Of a stretch of 64,000 nt of DNA, positions 1 through 10,935 are shown piece by piece. Each line of letters begins with the position of its first letter. Position 1 is the first letter of the stretch. The DNA is from Syngnathus acus (Eukaryota; Chordata; Actinopteri; Syngnathiformes; Syngnathidae). The translations under genes were made by a program, and so were the position numbers. A model generated the notes under the pieces. The model saw only the letters and a program-made list of their open reading frames with translations. It searched no databases and had not been told where the DNA came from. The stretch lies in assembly GCF_901709675.1 (NCBI RefSeq), contig NC_051094.1, forward strand, positions 16,098,501 through 16,162,500. The letters are read 5' to 3'.

Positions 1-330
1 TGTACTAAGTCCTTTTTTGTACTCACTGTACACCCACACTGCACAGCATTCCATCCCTCCAACTCCATCATCAAATTTGCTGACAATACCACCAAAGTCG
101 TGATCATCTCAGGAGGAGATGAGTCTGCCCACAGGCATGAGGTTGAGACACTATGAGCGTGGAATGAAGTGCACAACCCACCCTAAACACCACAAAGACA
201 AAACAGAGATAGGGGAGGTCACCTCAGAGTATCCAGGCTCTGCTTCTACAATGGAAGGCATATCGCTGGAATTGAGGAGGTCTTAGTATTTTCCCCACCA
301 ATTCACAACGTCCTGAATTGAAGTCAGCAG
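1..330 (+). pseudogene. LINE reverse transcriptase fragment (L2/CR1-like)
   Basis: A reading frame from about position 13 encodes the palm region of a non-LTR retrotransposon reverse transcriptase. It resembles the common fish L2-like pattern in which a YT-DC-stretch is followed by SNTIIKFADDTTVVG. Here the catalytic FADD reads FADN (codons 76-87), and stop codons follow at about 154 and 184, so the piece is dead. The left part is cut off by the window edge. The clade is assigned from remembered fish elements only. Similarity fades after about 250, and the right border near 330 is approximate. Confidence 0.7.
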
Positions 331-359
331 TATACAGGTATTCCATTATACACAGTGTT

Positions 360-1140
360 AAGAGTGCACTGCTTCCCCTTCTTGAGGTGTCAGCCGATGG
401 ACCATCTTGGCCATCCGCTAACTGTCAGCTGCACCCAGACTGCCACAGGCCAAAAAGGCCTGACAGGATTCTATCTTCATCTTAACGGCATCCCTTACCG
501 CTGGTGTCAACCAGCGAGGTTGAGGGTTGTTACTGCAACCTCAACATTGGAGGCACGGAACATGGTTTGCCCAAACTCAATGTTCTCCACCTCCCCCGGG
601 ACATGGGAATAGTTCTGCAGGAGGTGGGAGTTCAAAATCTTTCTGACGGGGGATTCCCAACAAAACCACGTTTGGGTCTGCCAGGTTGGATCAGCATTTC
701 CCACCATTAGAGCCAACACACCACCAGGTGGTGATCAGTTGACAGCTTCGTCCCTCTCTTTACCCGAATGTCCATAACTACAAAGTCAATCATCAAACTG
801 CGGCCTTGGGTGACCTGGTGCCAAGTGCACACACTCACTCTGCACCCCTTGGTGAGCCCATGGGAAGGGGGACCCACGTTGCCTTTTCGGGCTTTGCCCG
901 GCCGGGCCCCATGGATGAAGGCCCAGCCACCAGAAGCTCACCTTCAAGCCTCCAGTAATAGAACACCACTCGGGTTATAATCGGGGGCCCATTCCTTCCA
1001 ATCACACCCTTACTGTCATTGCCCATGTGAGCATTGAAGTCCCCAGCAGATTGATGGAGTCGCCTGGGGGAGCACCGGCACTGCTGGAGAGCACGGTTGT
1101 AGGATTGAGACAGGACAATAATTTGCAAATTCATGTTTAT
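360..1140 (-). pseudogene. LINE endonuclease and linker remnant
   Basis: Read on the minus strand, 1046-1010 encodes GDFNAHMGNDS followed by GVIGRNG. This is the signature of the apurinic-endonuclease (EEP) domain of fish non-LTR retrotransposons. Downstream on the same strand, about 835-740 encodes CTWHQVTQGR and a DFVVMDIRVKRG-like stretch ending STDHHLVV, the end of the endonuclease fold. The segment down to about 507 encodes the linker that precedes the reverse transcriptase (HVPGEVEN...). At least two frame changes join these blocks, and the N-terminal catalytic part is absent. The element opposes the RT fragment at 1-330, so the two are separate insertions. Confidence 0.7.
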
Positions 1141-1280
1141 TTCCTCCTTTGTAAAGGGTGAGGACTCCTGCTATCTTCACTTTCTCTGGAAAGACATCCC
1201 TGGAAAAGGATAGAATGCACCTGTGAGTGAGCAGGGGTATATTGTAAAACCTCGGTTAACAAACGCCTCTAACCGCGAAC

Positions 1281-1362
1281 CTCTTGCACTCATATGTGCT
1301 GCTGTGACAAGTGAATTTCCCCGCTGTGGGATGAATAAAGTTCTATCAATCAATCTATCAAT
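1281..1362 (+). mobile_element. 5'-truncated L2-like LINE tail
   Basis: This 82-bp segment reads ...gtgctgctgtgacaagtga, then atttccccgctgtgggatga, then ataaag and an imperfect TCAA/TCTA tail. It is the typical 3' end of fish L2-type LINEs. Both sides carry CGAAC (1276-1280 and 1363-1367), a plausible short target-site duplication. The surrounding sequence (about 1235-1280 and 1363-1455) contains repeated cggttaac and aacg motifs that resemble a DNA-transposon end, which would make this a nested insertion; that outer identity is weak. Confidence 0.6.
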
Positions 1363-1477
1363 CGAACGAGTCTGATAACGACCAAGGTTTTTGCTAAGAA
1401 ATGCCCCGGTTAACGAACAATATCTTGGTGACGGATTGTATTTGTTAACCTGTAATGGCTTTCTGCAAGATCGGCAT

Positions 1478-1783
1478 GGTAGTCGACTCTTTAGCACATC
1501 TGCTTCATAGTGCATTGGTTGTGGGTTCAATTCCAGCTCCGGCCTTCCTGTGTAGAGTTAGCATTTTAGATTTTATCCCACATTCCTAAACCATGCATGG
1601 TTGGTGAGTTGGGCACTCTAAATTGCCCTCAGGTTTCATTGTGACTGTGAATGGTTGTTTGTCTATGTGTGCTCTGGTGACCAGTTCAGGGTGTACCCCG
1701 CCTACGGCTTGAAGTTAGCTGGCATAGGCCCCGGCACGCCCGCGACCCTTGTGAGGATAAGCGGTTCAGAAAATGGATAGATA
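1478..1783 (+). mobile_element. tRNA-derived SINE, GGAT-tailed family, copy 1 (degraded)
   Basis: This is the first of about ten copies of one SINE family in the window. The family consensus starts with a tRNA-like head (pol III A-box region, then B box gggttcgattcc). A body follows with cctgtgtggagtttgcatg, ttcagggtgtcccccgcc and gataagcggttcagaaaatg. It ends in a run of GGAT, a tail also known from RTE/Rex3 LINEs of fish. Here the B box is gggttcaattcc at 1522-1533 and the tail is only tggatagatatatag. The copy is diverged and no target duplication was found. Confidence 0.75.
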
Positions 1784-2904
1784 TATAGCTGATCAACATC
1801 TACCATTAACATCTAACATTTAAAATGTCTCCACTCTATCTGGACTACAACCTCAGATAGATTTTGAATTCCTGAATAGTTGGCAGTCAGCAAGCACTAA
1901 ATAAACTTGTGGATAATTTATTTGGATTGTGTGTGGTAGGCAAGCATGTGTTGTGGGTACTTTTTGAATGCCCCACCATCCCAGAAGGAATTATTATCCA
2001 ACCTCACTTCACCTCATAGCTTCAATACTCCTAAGAAATCCCTGAGGAGGCTTCTGTTGGACATGAAGAGAGATAGATTTCATTCATGGACGTGAGTGGT
2101 GTTAAATGGATGGAGCGCCTCTGGCTCAATTACTGTTAAATAGAAAGTGGATGAGTCATAATTGACAGTGACACAAGCAAGCTGTGTGCACTTGGCAGTG
2201 AAGAAGCCCCAAGGAGTCAGAAAATACCTCTGGTAGAGGTGCTATCCATCCAGCTATTCGGCCATTCTCAAAATGATTCCACCTTCCTAACAGTCATGTC
2301 TCTGGATATTTTGTACTCTGGCATGATTGTAGGTACACCCAAACCACTCTCCAATTACAGTTGTAAAACAAAAACAAAAGTTCCTTTGAATCAATGTAAA
2401 ATTTAAAAAAAAAGTGAGGACTGACTGCTTTCACTTCGGCAGGTGTCTGTCTGACAGCCGTTTGATGAGATGATCCCAGCATTGAGCTTGTCTAAGACCA
2501 GTGAGTGGCCTTACTCTCTATCCCATAATCCGGAGCCCACCCCGTCCAAACCTCCACCTTTGACTGAACTAGCATCTTGAATACTAATACTAAACACTGA
2601 ATAACTCTATCCCTCATAAATTGTGCTCCTTGACATTCATACATATTTGATGCCGTTCACAACTTTCGGTGTAATTCAAATCTTGAATATGAAATAAAAT
2701 ATTGTTATTCTATTCTGTGTGAAGAATGTATCCGCGTCCATGGAGAAGATCACCTTAGTGGATTTTGATCAAATTTACAATATAACTAAATTGAAAATGC
2801 AGATGACAGCCGAGTAAACTCGTAGTTCCAAGTTGTCAATCCATACACGATCAGGGAACGTAATCAGCTTTACGTAACGAGGTAGCAGGCATTCTCAAAT
2901 CTGT
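1784..2904. other. No recognised feature
   Basis: AT-rich sequence with no convincing coding frame, repeat end or RNA gene. A short A-run at 2404-2413 is the only simple-sequence tract. Confidence 0.5.
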
Positions 2905-3420
2905 ACACTTACCACCCAGTAACATCCTTAGGGAGAAAAGGAGAGCCATACACACATGAGGTAAACAGTACAACGTCATTATACTACCAGTGGACAAAGG
3001 CCGCATCACAGTAGTCTTGGACAGGGACAATTACAACAATAAAATGGACAATCTGCTCAAGGACCACAACACATACCACATACTGAAAAACGACCCAACA
3101 GAACAACCAAAAAGAACCTTCAAATCATTACTCAAAGCCATGTTAGCTGAAAACAATATAACCCACGACTCATATATTGATATAATATTTTTACCTTGAT
3201 ATAATATTCATACCTGATGATCACAGCCACCATAACCCCCCCCTCCCGATATATGGCATGCCAAAAATACACAAGTTCGATACACCACTTTGCCCCATTG
3301 TCGACAGCATAGAATCCGTCATATACAAACTCTCCAAATCCCTTGTGGAAATCATAAAACCCCTTCTCAGACTCACTGAACAGCACTGCAGAAACAACTG
3401 GCAAAGGACTTACAGCAAAT
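2905..3420 (+). pseudogene. Penelope-like element reverse transcriptase fragment
   Basis: The frame around 2975-3199 encodes ILPVDKG-RITVVLDRDNY followed by an NxYHILKNDPTEQ stretch. This matches the N-terminal RT region of Penelope-like elements (pattern LPADKG-ATVVMD--DY). After a short low-complexity break, 3254-3420 encodes YGMPKIHK and a region beginning PLCPIVDSI, matching the next conserved block (YGLPKIHKxxxPLRPIVSS). Upstream, 2905-2975 keeps a degraded lead-in with a stop. No GIY-YIG endonuclease part, catalytic YxDD region or terminal repeat is present. The two blocks lie in different frames, so this is a dead internal fragment. Confidence 0.8.
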
Positions 3421-3424
3421 TAAC

Positions 3425-4380
3425 ATAGGACAGGACGAAATATTCATATCACATTCGTATCACACCTACATGTAACAACTACCACGGTAATTGCTGAAAA
3501 GGCAACATTTATGATTAACTTATAGATGGAATAAAAGATTGAGCAAATACATTTTTGTCATAGGAAATCAACGTTGCTTAAGAATAAGAAATGAGTGAGA
3601 TTGGATTACAGAAATGCTACAACCAATTTAATGGTATCTTTTGGACAACACCGAAGATACGTATCCGTCGACAGCAAAAAGAGTTTAAGTCAGATGCCCT
3701 GAAAAGAAAGTTTATGCAGTTCTGCTTTAGAGAATAAATTAGCCCTCACCCCCAATTGCACCTCTGTACACTCGTGGCTATGTGTATGCAAAGCACAGCA
3801 TATCTTTTAGTGTGTTCTAACAATAAGAAAATGCTGCATTCACAATCTGAACAATAGCAAGGAACATAGTGAGTTTGAGAAGTGTTTATTCAGCATGTAA
3901 AAGTAATGAGTAGCCTCCTCCAATGACTGAGATCACTTACTAGCATGTTGTTAGTTAAAGCAGCCTCTCTCTCTGGTTTAATGGGTTACTTCGGCAAACA
4001 TAAACAACATCATAATGAGCCAAGATCAGTATTTTCCACATTTTCAGTCTTACAAATATCTTGGCTAAGCAAAATTAGCTCCTTCCATCTTTAGGCAAAA
4101 TATGTACACAAATTCAGTGCACATTGTTTATGCACTCACTCATTTCATATTTTCATTGCATATAATTAGACTCAGAACCATTCGTTGCCTATAATTAGAG
4201 TACTTACAAAATTAATTAACATCTCAATGAATGCACATATTGTCACTTATTTGCACTTTTGTAATTGTTTCCCTGCTGTGATGAAGTACATCTGATTGTT
4301 TCCAATGCGCAATAGAAAAGTTAACTAGGATCACCTTAAGTTGATACAATTGTATCAACGTTACTGTATGTCTGTCTGTC
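3425..4380. other. No recognised feature
   Basis: AT-rich, non-repetitive by eye, with no coding signal. The right end (4368-4383) is a short TGTC repeat that forms the tail of the adjacent minus-strand LINE. Confidence 0.5.
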
Positions 4381-5203
4381 TGTCTATTCAACTTCGTGCC
4401 TTGTGGCACATAAGGCCTTCACAGAGCGCTTCCACTTGTCACGGTCAGCTGCTGCAGTCCTTGCTTCAGACCATGACTTCCATCCTGCTTCTTTCCTTTT
4501 TTTCTTGACAGTACGCCTCCAGGTGGTCTTCAGTCTTCCTTTCCTTCTTTTTCCTTCTGGTGCTCAGGTCATGGCTGTGTTGCAGTTGTTGTTGTGGTCC
4601 TGCCGTAGTATGTGTCCAATCATTTTCCATCTATACAGCCTAACTTCTTCACTCAATGGCTCCATTTCAGCTCTCTCTAGTAGGTCTTTAGTGCCGATGT
4701 GGTCTTGCCAATGTATGCGGAGAATTCTTCGTAGGCATCGGTTGTGGAACACATCAATTGCCTTGCTGTCCCCTTTATTCATTTTCCACGTTTTACATCC
4801 ATACAGCAGTACTGGCACTACTAGCGTCTTATAAAGCTTTAGCTTGGTTCTTCTTGAGATGTCATTGGAGCTCCAGGTCTTTTTAAGTTTGATAAATGCA
4901 CCTCTTGCTTTTGACAGCCTATTCTTCAGATTTTTCATACCGCCTCTCTCTTTACATACTATTGCCCCCAAGTAAGTGAACTGGTCTACATCTTCAATAT
5001 CGTGCTCATTGATCTTGATTCGGTCCTGGTTTTTTGCATTTATCCTTATTGTTTTTGTCTTTTGTGTATTGATCTTGAGTCCTACTCGCTTGACTTCTGC
5101 ATCCATTTGGGTTGTTTTATTCTGCATATGATGTTTTGTAGAGGAGAGTAACGCTATATCATCTGCAAAGTCCAAATCATCAAGATTTGACGTCAGCTTC
5201 CAT

Positions 5204-5483
5204 CACTGGCGTAGCCAAGCCGGGGCGGCGCCCCGGTTAGGACTCCCTGCGCCCCGGTTGAAAAAAAATCGAGCTTTTTCGATTCTTCATTTTCATGCCG
5301 TTTTTTTCTTTCGGTCTTGCGCGAATGTGCTTGCGCTATTCTATGTGCGCGATGTTATCCATTCACCGTTTGCCTCCCGGACCCGGATGTTGTTTTAGCG
5401 ATCAGCGAACGGCGTGGGTGATGTTCGATTTTTTTTCCTGTGGGCGCGCGCCCCTACTGGAAAAATTCCTGGCTACGCCACTG
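5204..5483. mobile_element. hAT-type MITE inserted in LINE RT
   Basis: A 280-bp element is flanked by a perfect 8-bp duplication GCTTCCAT (5196-5203 and 5484-5491), the length typical of hAT transposition. The ends are inverted repeats: left cactggcgtagccaag, right ending tggctacgccactg, matching the known hAT end CAGTGGCGTAGC. The inside is GC-rich with runs of T and has no transposase frame. It interrupts the LINE pol between the RWK and DLDFADD parts of the RT palm, so it is younger than that LINE. Confidence 0.88.
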
Positions 5484-6684
5484 GCTTCCATCTAATTCCA
5501 TTTTCTCCCTCTTGAACTGTTCTTCTCATAATCCAGTCTATCACAATTAAAAACAAGAACCCTGACATATTGCATCCTTGCTTTACGCTGGTTTTGATGT
5601 TGAACCACTCACATACTTCCCCTTGGTCTTCTACCGCACACTGGAAGTCTTCATAAAATAGTCTGACCCTTCTCACAATCGTCTCCGGAATTCCATACTT
5701 CTTCATGATGATCCACAGGCTTTCGTAATCTACAGTCGAAGGCTTTTTCAAAGTCTACGAAGTTTAAGTATAGTGTTGCTTGCCACTCATTTACCTGTTC
5801 AATTATGTTTCTCAATATGAAGACTTGCTCTGTTGTTCGCCTACCTGTCCCATAACCTGCTTGTTCCTTTCTCAGCCCGCAATGGATTTCATTCTTTATT
5901 CGATCTACTATAATCCTGCCCAGTATCTTTCCCACTATGGAGAGCAGGGTTATGCCTCTTGAGTTTTTGCATTCTTTGAGATTTCCCTTCTTTGCTACTT
6001 TGATGATTAGTCCTCTCTTCCACTTTGTTGGGATCTTCTCATGTTTCCATGTTTTCTGTAACAGTTTGTGTACCTTTATTGATGAAAACTCTACATCTGC
6101 TTTTAATAATTCGGCTGTGATGGAGTCAATTCCTGCTGCCTGGCCATTCTGCAGTCTTTTTATTGCTTCTTTGATTTCACTTAGTGTTGGTTCATTTACC
6201 GTGATCTCTTCAATTCTGTTGCTGAATTCACATTCGTCTTCTTCAGTTATTGGGTTTTCCAGCTCTGTTCTATTTAACACTTCTTTGAAGTGTTCCGTCC
6301 ATCCCATCTTAATTGCATCCCTTCCACTAACGAGGTTACTATCCTTGTCTAGTACTGCTGTGCTCTGCCTGGGTCTCTCGTTGCACAGTGTCTTTGTTAG
6401 TCCATAAAATGTCTTCATGTGTTGTTTTCTTGCAGCAGCTTCAGCTTCACTTGCAATATCCTCCATCCATTTCCTTTTGTCTGCTTTTATACTTCTCTTC
6501 ACCTCTTTGTTCTTCTCTCCATACTTCTCTTTCAGCTGCTTCTTGATTCTTTCAGAATGTGTTCCCAGGATCTTCTTATCTATTTCTTCTCTTTGCTCCA
6601 TGATTCCTCATTGATCCATGTCTTCTTCTTTTTCCATGGTGTACCCAATACTGCCTCCGGTACTTCTATGTATGCCCTCTCCAG

Positions 6685-6999
6685 TACCGTATTTTCCGCA
6701 CTATAAGGCGCACCGGATTATAAGGCACACTTTCAATGAATGGCCCATTTTAAAACTTTGTCCATATATAAGGCGCACCGGATTATAAGGCGCAGCTTCA
6801 ATGAATGGCCCATTTTAAAACTTTGTCCATATATATATAAGATATATACATTTGGCCCGTGGGCCGGACTTTGGACACGCCTGCTGTAGTGGCTCAATAT
6901 TGGTCCATATATAAGGCGCACCTGATCATAAGGCGCACTGTCGGCTTTTGAGAAAATTTGAGGTTTTTAGGTGCGCCTTATAGTGCGGAAAATACGGTA
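6685..6999. mobile_element. Pogo/Tigger-like MITE (TACCGTATTTTCC ends)
   Basis: Inverted ends taccgtattttccgcac and gtgcggaaaatacggta enclose about 310 bp, flanked by TA as in Tc1/mariner-superfamily insertions. The sub-terminal motif ataaggcgcaccggattata is repeated, and a unit of about 70 bp starting near 6703 and near 6770 is duplicated head to tail. Positions about 6848-6885 hold a piece that reads, on the minus strand, like a hAT end (gtgtccaaagtccggcccac), so the MITE is itself chimeric. It lies inside the LINE linker region and has no coding capacity. Confidence 0.82.
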
Positions 7000-7253
7000 C
7001 TTGGAAGTCACGCTCTACCTCTTCATCTCCTGCTCCTCCTTGCTCTTCCACTTCCAGTACTTGGTACCTGTTTCTTAGACGGATAGTGAAGGTCTTTAAC
7101 AAGTTTTTTGTTCTTCAGGTTTGCAATGTCATACTTGATTCTGGAGTTTTTCCTTAGCGTTACTATATGAATTGCCAAGAAAGTGAGGTTTTGGTTCACA
7201 CAAGAATTTCTCTAACATACCTAAGACAAACAATGCCGCATGTTGTTTTAGAT

Positions 7254-7530
7254 CAGGGGTATCCAATTAATTTTTGTCGCAGGCCGCATCGTAGTCATAG
7301 TTTCCTTTGGAGGGCCATTATGGCTGTCAACCCAAATCAGAGACAAGTAAAAACTTTTAAATATTTTAAAAAGATGAATGGTAATTAAATTGCTAGAAAA
7401 ACCTAAGTAAAGATATTTTGCAATTGACTGTATTGACACATGAATTTGATGCATCATTTGTTTTCGCGGGTCACAAAAAATGATGTGGTGAGCCGTATCT
7501 GGCTCCCGGGCCTTGAGTTTGACACCTATG
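7254..7530. mobile_element. Non-autonomous hAT (Charlie-like) element
   Basis: The left end is caggggtatccaatt and the right end, read outward, is cataggtgtcaaactcaagg. Both belong to the CAGGGGTGTCCAAAC class of hAT ends, and sub-terminal gcaggccgcat and ctcccgggcc are also typical. Imperfect 8-bp flanks TTTTAGAT (7246-7253) and TCTTAGCT (7531-7538) agree at 6 of 8 positions. The inside is AT-rich and non-coding. Confidence 0.75.
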
Positions 7531-7538
7531 TCTTAGCT

Positions 7539-8094
7539 AATAGGTAAAAAGGGTCCCTATTTATGATATTGAAACACTATTGTACTGCCCCCCCCCCCCC
7601 GAATACTTGATAGAAACGCAAAGGTTTACAGATGATTATTAAAAACAGAACCTGATACAAGAGATCTGCTTCAGGAATCAGCAGCCGCAGGGAAAATACC
7701 ACTGAGCAAATAGTGCATTACTGGTGACACTTTAGATGCTCAAGCAATTTACCGTGTAAAGACACTTAGTCACATCCACTTCACCATAATTCATTCACTG
7801 CTGATATACTGATGCTGTTTGGGAATTAGGGTTAATTATCTCCCTATTCGTCTTAGCCAGCTGGCCAATTACCACATGAATTACAACAAAGATGTAGCGG
7901 GTGCAACACAGCTTGTAATTTTTTTTTGTCATTAACCGAGATAGACATTGTAATTACATCTTAATTATATTTTAATTAATTAATGAATGTGAACATATCC
8001 TCCCAATGTATTCAAGCTCCTATGACACTCAGTATCAAGGTATATACTGTATACAGTACACGCACACATGCGCGTAGTTGCACAGACACGTGTA
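7539..8094. other. No recognised feature (one C-run)
   Basis: Non-coding. A run of 13 C at 7588-7600 and short AT-rich stretches are the only visible structures. Confidence 0.5.
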
Positions 8095-8110
8095 CACAAA
8101 CACACACACG

Positions 8111-8147
<37 letters not shown>

Positions 8148-8215
8148 ACACGCACACACACGCACGCACGCACACACACGCACTCACTCACTCACTCACG
8201 CACACACACAGAGTT
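8095..8215. repeat. CA-type microsatellite
   Basis: An imperfect (CA)n tract with interspersed CG, CT and CACT units. The His/Thr-rich reading frame through it is an artefact of the repeat. Confidence 0.9.
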
Positions 8216-8793
8216 TCAAGGACTTTTGACACTGTTGTTTTATTTTGAAATGAAATTGAGCAATTTGGGTCTTGAACATCATAAGATTTTTATGGGACCA
8301 CTTATATAAGCGTTCAAGATTTGCCCAACCTGTGAAACAGCACACGCCAATGGTGCAACAATAAACGTGAATACTCTGTTTTTTGCCTTCACCAATATTG
8401 AATAACGTTTTAGTATTTAGCCAGCAACTATGATACTCTCAAGGCACTTACATTTCATCACAAATCAGATGAAAACAATATTGACTCATTGCAGAACCAC
8501 TCGCCGCATATTGGGCTGTATGCGTGGTAATCACCTGTTGCTGTGAATCCATATTTCAAGTGGCTCCTCTGGTATTGTCTGTGAAATGCACCTTCCCTCT
8601 TGGGCATAGACACTTGTTTTGAATGCTCACTGTGTCCTTTCCAAATTAATAAACATAATTTATTTATTTTGCTTGCTTGTAGATTTAATATTAATGTTAT
8701 ACGACACAGTCAAATTGATATGTGTCAAGAGTCAGTCATAAATGGTAACAGCGAGAATCAGGTTTACTTTCAAAATATTTTTTATTTTTTAAA
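8216..8793. other. No recognised feature
   Basis: AT-rich intervening DNA with no coding frame, repeat end or RNA gene recognised. Confidence 0.45.
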
Positions 8794-10155
8794 TACCGTA
8801 TTTTCCGCCCTAAAAGGCGCACCGGATTATAAAGCGCACCTTCAATGAACGGCCCATTTTAAAACTTTGTCCATATATAAGGCGCACCGGATTATAAGGC
8901 GCATAAAATAGAAGCTATACTGCAACAAACTGAGGTTGACTAGGGTTGCGGTATGCATCCACTAGCCAATAACCAACGAGCCCTCTGTAAACAATCGCGT
9001 TGCTCAAACGATCTCCTATAAAATGATCGGAACTGACTAAAGTTCGATCTAACGCATTGGTACTACTTACCTATGTTTCCCTTCCATATCGATCCGTAGA
9101 TTTACTCGAAACATTAACAGAGCAGCCTATTTTGACATGAAATAGCCTGGTACGTATAGCAGCTATCGTTATAGCATTAGCCATCCGCAAAGTCCCACGA
9201 GCCTCAGCTCGCAATCTCCCATGAGCCTCAGCAAAGTGTAAACAATCGCGTTTCTCAAACGATCTCCTATAAAATGATCGGAACTGACTAAAGTTCGATC
9301 TAACGCATTGGTACTACTTACCTATGTTTCCCTTCCATATCGATCCGTAGATTTACTCGAAACATTAACAAAGCAGCCTGTTTTGACATGAAATAGCCTG
9401 GTACGTATAGCAGCTATCGTTATAGCATTAGCCATCCGCAAAGTCCCACGAGCCTCAGCTCGCAATCTCCCATGAGCCTCAGCAAAGTGTAAACAATCGC
9501 GTTTCTCAAACGATCTCCTATAAAATGATCGGAACTGATTAAAGTTCGATCTAACGCATTGGTACTACTTACCTATGTTTCCCTTCCATATCGATCCGTA
9601 GATTTACTCGAAACATTAACAGAGCAGCCTATTTTGACATGAAATAGCCTGGTACGTATAGCAGCTATCGTTATAGCATTAGCCATCCGCAAAGTCCCAT
9701 GAGCCTCAGCTCGCAATCTCCCATGAGCCTCAGCAAAGTGTAAACAATCGCGTTTCTCAAACGATCTCCTAAAATGATCGGAACTGACTAAAGTTCGATC
9801 TAACACATTGGTACTGCTTACCTATGTTTCCCTTCCATATCAATCCGTAAATTTACTCGAAACATTAACGGAGCAGCCTATTTTTAAATGAAATAGCCTC
9901 GCGGGTACAACAGCTATTCGGTGACGCCCCCTGACTACAGTTGCCGTAATGTTGGGAAGCGATGCGACCTTGTAATTTACTAGTCGTACTAAAACGTACT
10001 GAAACATTTTGGCAGAGCACTGTGTACAACCAGTATGGATCAACAAATTCATCAATTGATCCATATATAAGGCGCACTGGACTATAAGGCGCACTGTCGG
10101 CTTTTGAGAAAATTTTAGGTTTTTAGGTGCGCCTTTTAGGGCGGACAATACGGTA
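8794..10155. mobile_element. Pogo/Tigger-like element carrying a tandem array
   Basis: The ends taccgtattttccgccc (left) and gggcggacaatacggta (right) are inverted and flanked by TA. They share the ataaggcgcaccggattata sub-terminal block and the motif cccattttaaaactttgtcc with the MITE at 6685-6999, so the two are one family. The right sub-terminal part (about 10058-10140) reads gcactgtcggcttttgagaa as in the small copy. The interior is mostly a 251-bp tandem repeat. No transposase is present, so the element is non-autonomous. About 1.36 kb. Confidence 0.85.
8987..9905. repeat. 251-bp tandem repeat, 3 full units and 1 partial
   Basis: Units begin with gtaaacaatcgcgtt at 8987, 9238, 9489 and 9740, a constant spacing of 251 bp. 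The first three differ by only a few bases, while the fourth is more diverged and loses similarity near 9905. Each unit includes tcggaactgactaaagttcg, catatcgatccgtagattta and gagcctcagctcgcaatctc. The array lies wholly inside the transposon at 8794-10155. The period is not a multiple of three, so the minus-strand frames in it are unlikely to be genes. Confidence 0.93.
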
Positions 10156-10631
10156 ATCTGAAAATAATGTTTTTTTTTTTTTTTTGTCTTTCTTCTTTCT
10201 TTCTTTCGCCCACCGCAGCCCAACCCTGTGTGGCCCGCGGACTGGCAGTTGGGGAGCACTGGGTCACTGCACATGTCGGTGTTGCAAAATGTTGAGAAAC
10301 AGTTTTTGCGACAAATGCTGGAAAGGTTAGCTTACATGCTTCTTCTTGGGAGCTAGTTGCCAAGACCATAGACATACAACAACTAAAGTGTGTTTGGATT
10401 TTTTTGCAATTTTGACAGGAATTGGGTCAAAGCAAACATCAGACATGTAACTATGACACAAGCTACAAGTCATTTTATAATTAGTTCTTGAAGAGAAAGA
10501 CCATTGCAGGGTCTCCTGTTCAAAATGGCAGGAAAGGTGTATGCATTGATATCTATATGCTGGTGGGCGGCAACTGTCTGTTTGAATCGTACTTATTGTG
10601 TTTCCTTCTTCAGCCCTCATAGGATTTCAAA
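10156..10631. other. T-run with TTTC repeat, otherwise no recognised feature
   Basis: A T-run and imperfect TTTC repeat at about 10171-10207, then GC-richer sequence (tggcccgcggactggcagtt) that resembles a hAT sub-terminal fragment, then plain non-coding DNA. Confidence 0.4.
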
Positions 10632-10935
10632 ATGTTCTGGGCAACTGCCAGGATCCTAATGGGGGTTGCCAAAGTGGCTCATGTCACCCCAATCTTGCAA
10701 TCACTTGGCTGGGTTCCAGTGTCTCTCAGAATTGAAAGCAAGGTCTCCCTCCATCCACTAGTGCATTCACTAAATCCTCCTCAATACCTCAAAAAAGTCC
10801 TCACGCTCAAGACCTCCGGCATGAATACTCCGTTTTGCCAACACCCTTCCACAATCGGGCCTCTCTGGCACCCAGGCAGTGGAATGTTCTCCCTTACTGC
10901 CTGAAAGCCCCCACAGACCATTAATGCTTTTAAAC
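10632..10935 (+). pseudogene. L2-like LINE RT C-terminal remnant
   Basis: The frame encodes VTPILQSLGWVPVSLRIESKV and later PQYLKKVLT, matching the conserved HVTPILxSLHWLPVSFRIDFKV...PxYL segment downstream of the RT domain of L2-like LINEs. The last part (about 10855-10935) has shifted frame but still reads like the WNxLP--LK end. It continues into the 3' tail units at 10936-11860. Confidence 0.7.

Larger units (their letters stand above)
4384..7170 (-). pseudogene. LINE reverse transcriptase, interrupted by two MITEs
   Basis: A minus-strand non-LTR retrotransposon pol remnant covers the part from just before the RT to the C-terminus. From 7165 to 6605 it encodes the pre-RT linker (PWKKKKTWI...). 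From 6601 to 5500 it carries the RT with NGQAAGIDSITAELLK, SRGITLLS, QAGYGTGRRTTEQ and FVDFEKAFD. From 5175 to 4384 it continues with DFADDIALLSS, then LLYGCKTW, then a basic C-terminal tail. The catalytic FADD is intact. Lesions: a frameshift near 5737-5745 inside AFD-VDYESLW; a hAT-type MITE at 5204-5483; a pogo-like MITE at 6685-6999; and TGG to TGA near 4564. The endonuclease is missing. A GACA tail at 4368-4383 marks the 3' end. The clade is RTE- or I/Nimb-like, not resolved. Confidence 0.85.

Noticed and set aside
4403-4834. 143-residue plus-strand frame, and others at 5937-6407 and 6417-6706
   Set aside because: They are antisense shadows of the minus-strand LINE pol gene.
7983-8309. 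108-residue plus-strand frame rich in His and Thr
   Set aside because: It is a translation of the CA microsatellite with no independent coding evidence; the same holds for frames over 28895-29335, 49285-49598 and 54005-54214.
8987-9905. Regularly spaced repeats that might suggest a CRISPR array
   Set aside because: Units are contiguous 251-bp tandem repeats without spacers, in a eukaryotic transposon.
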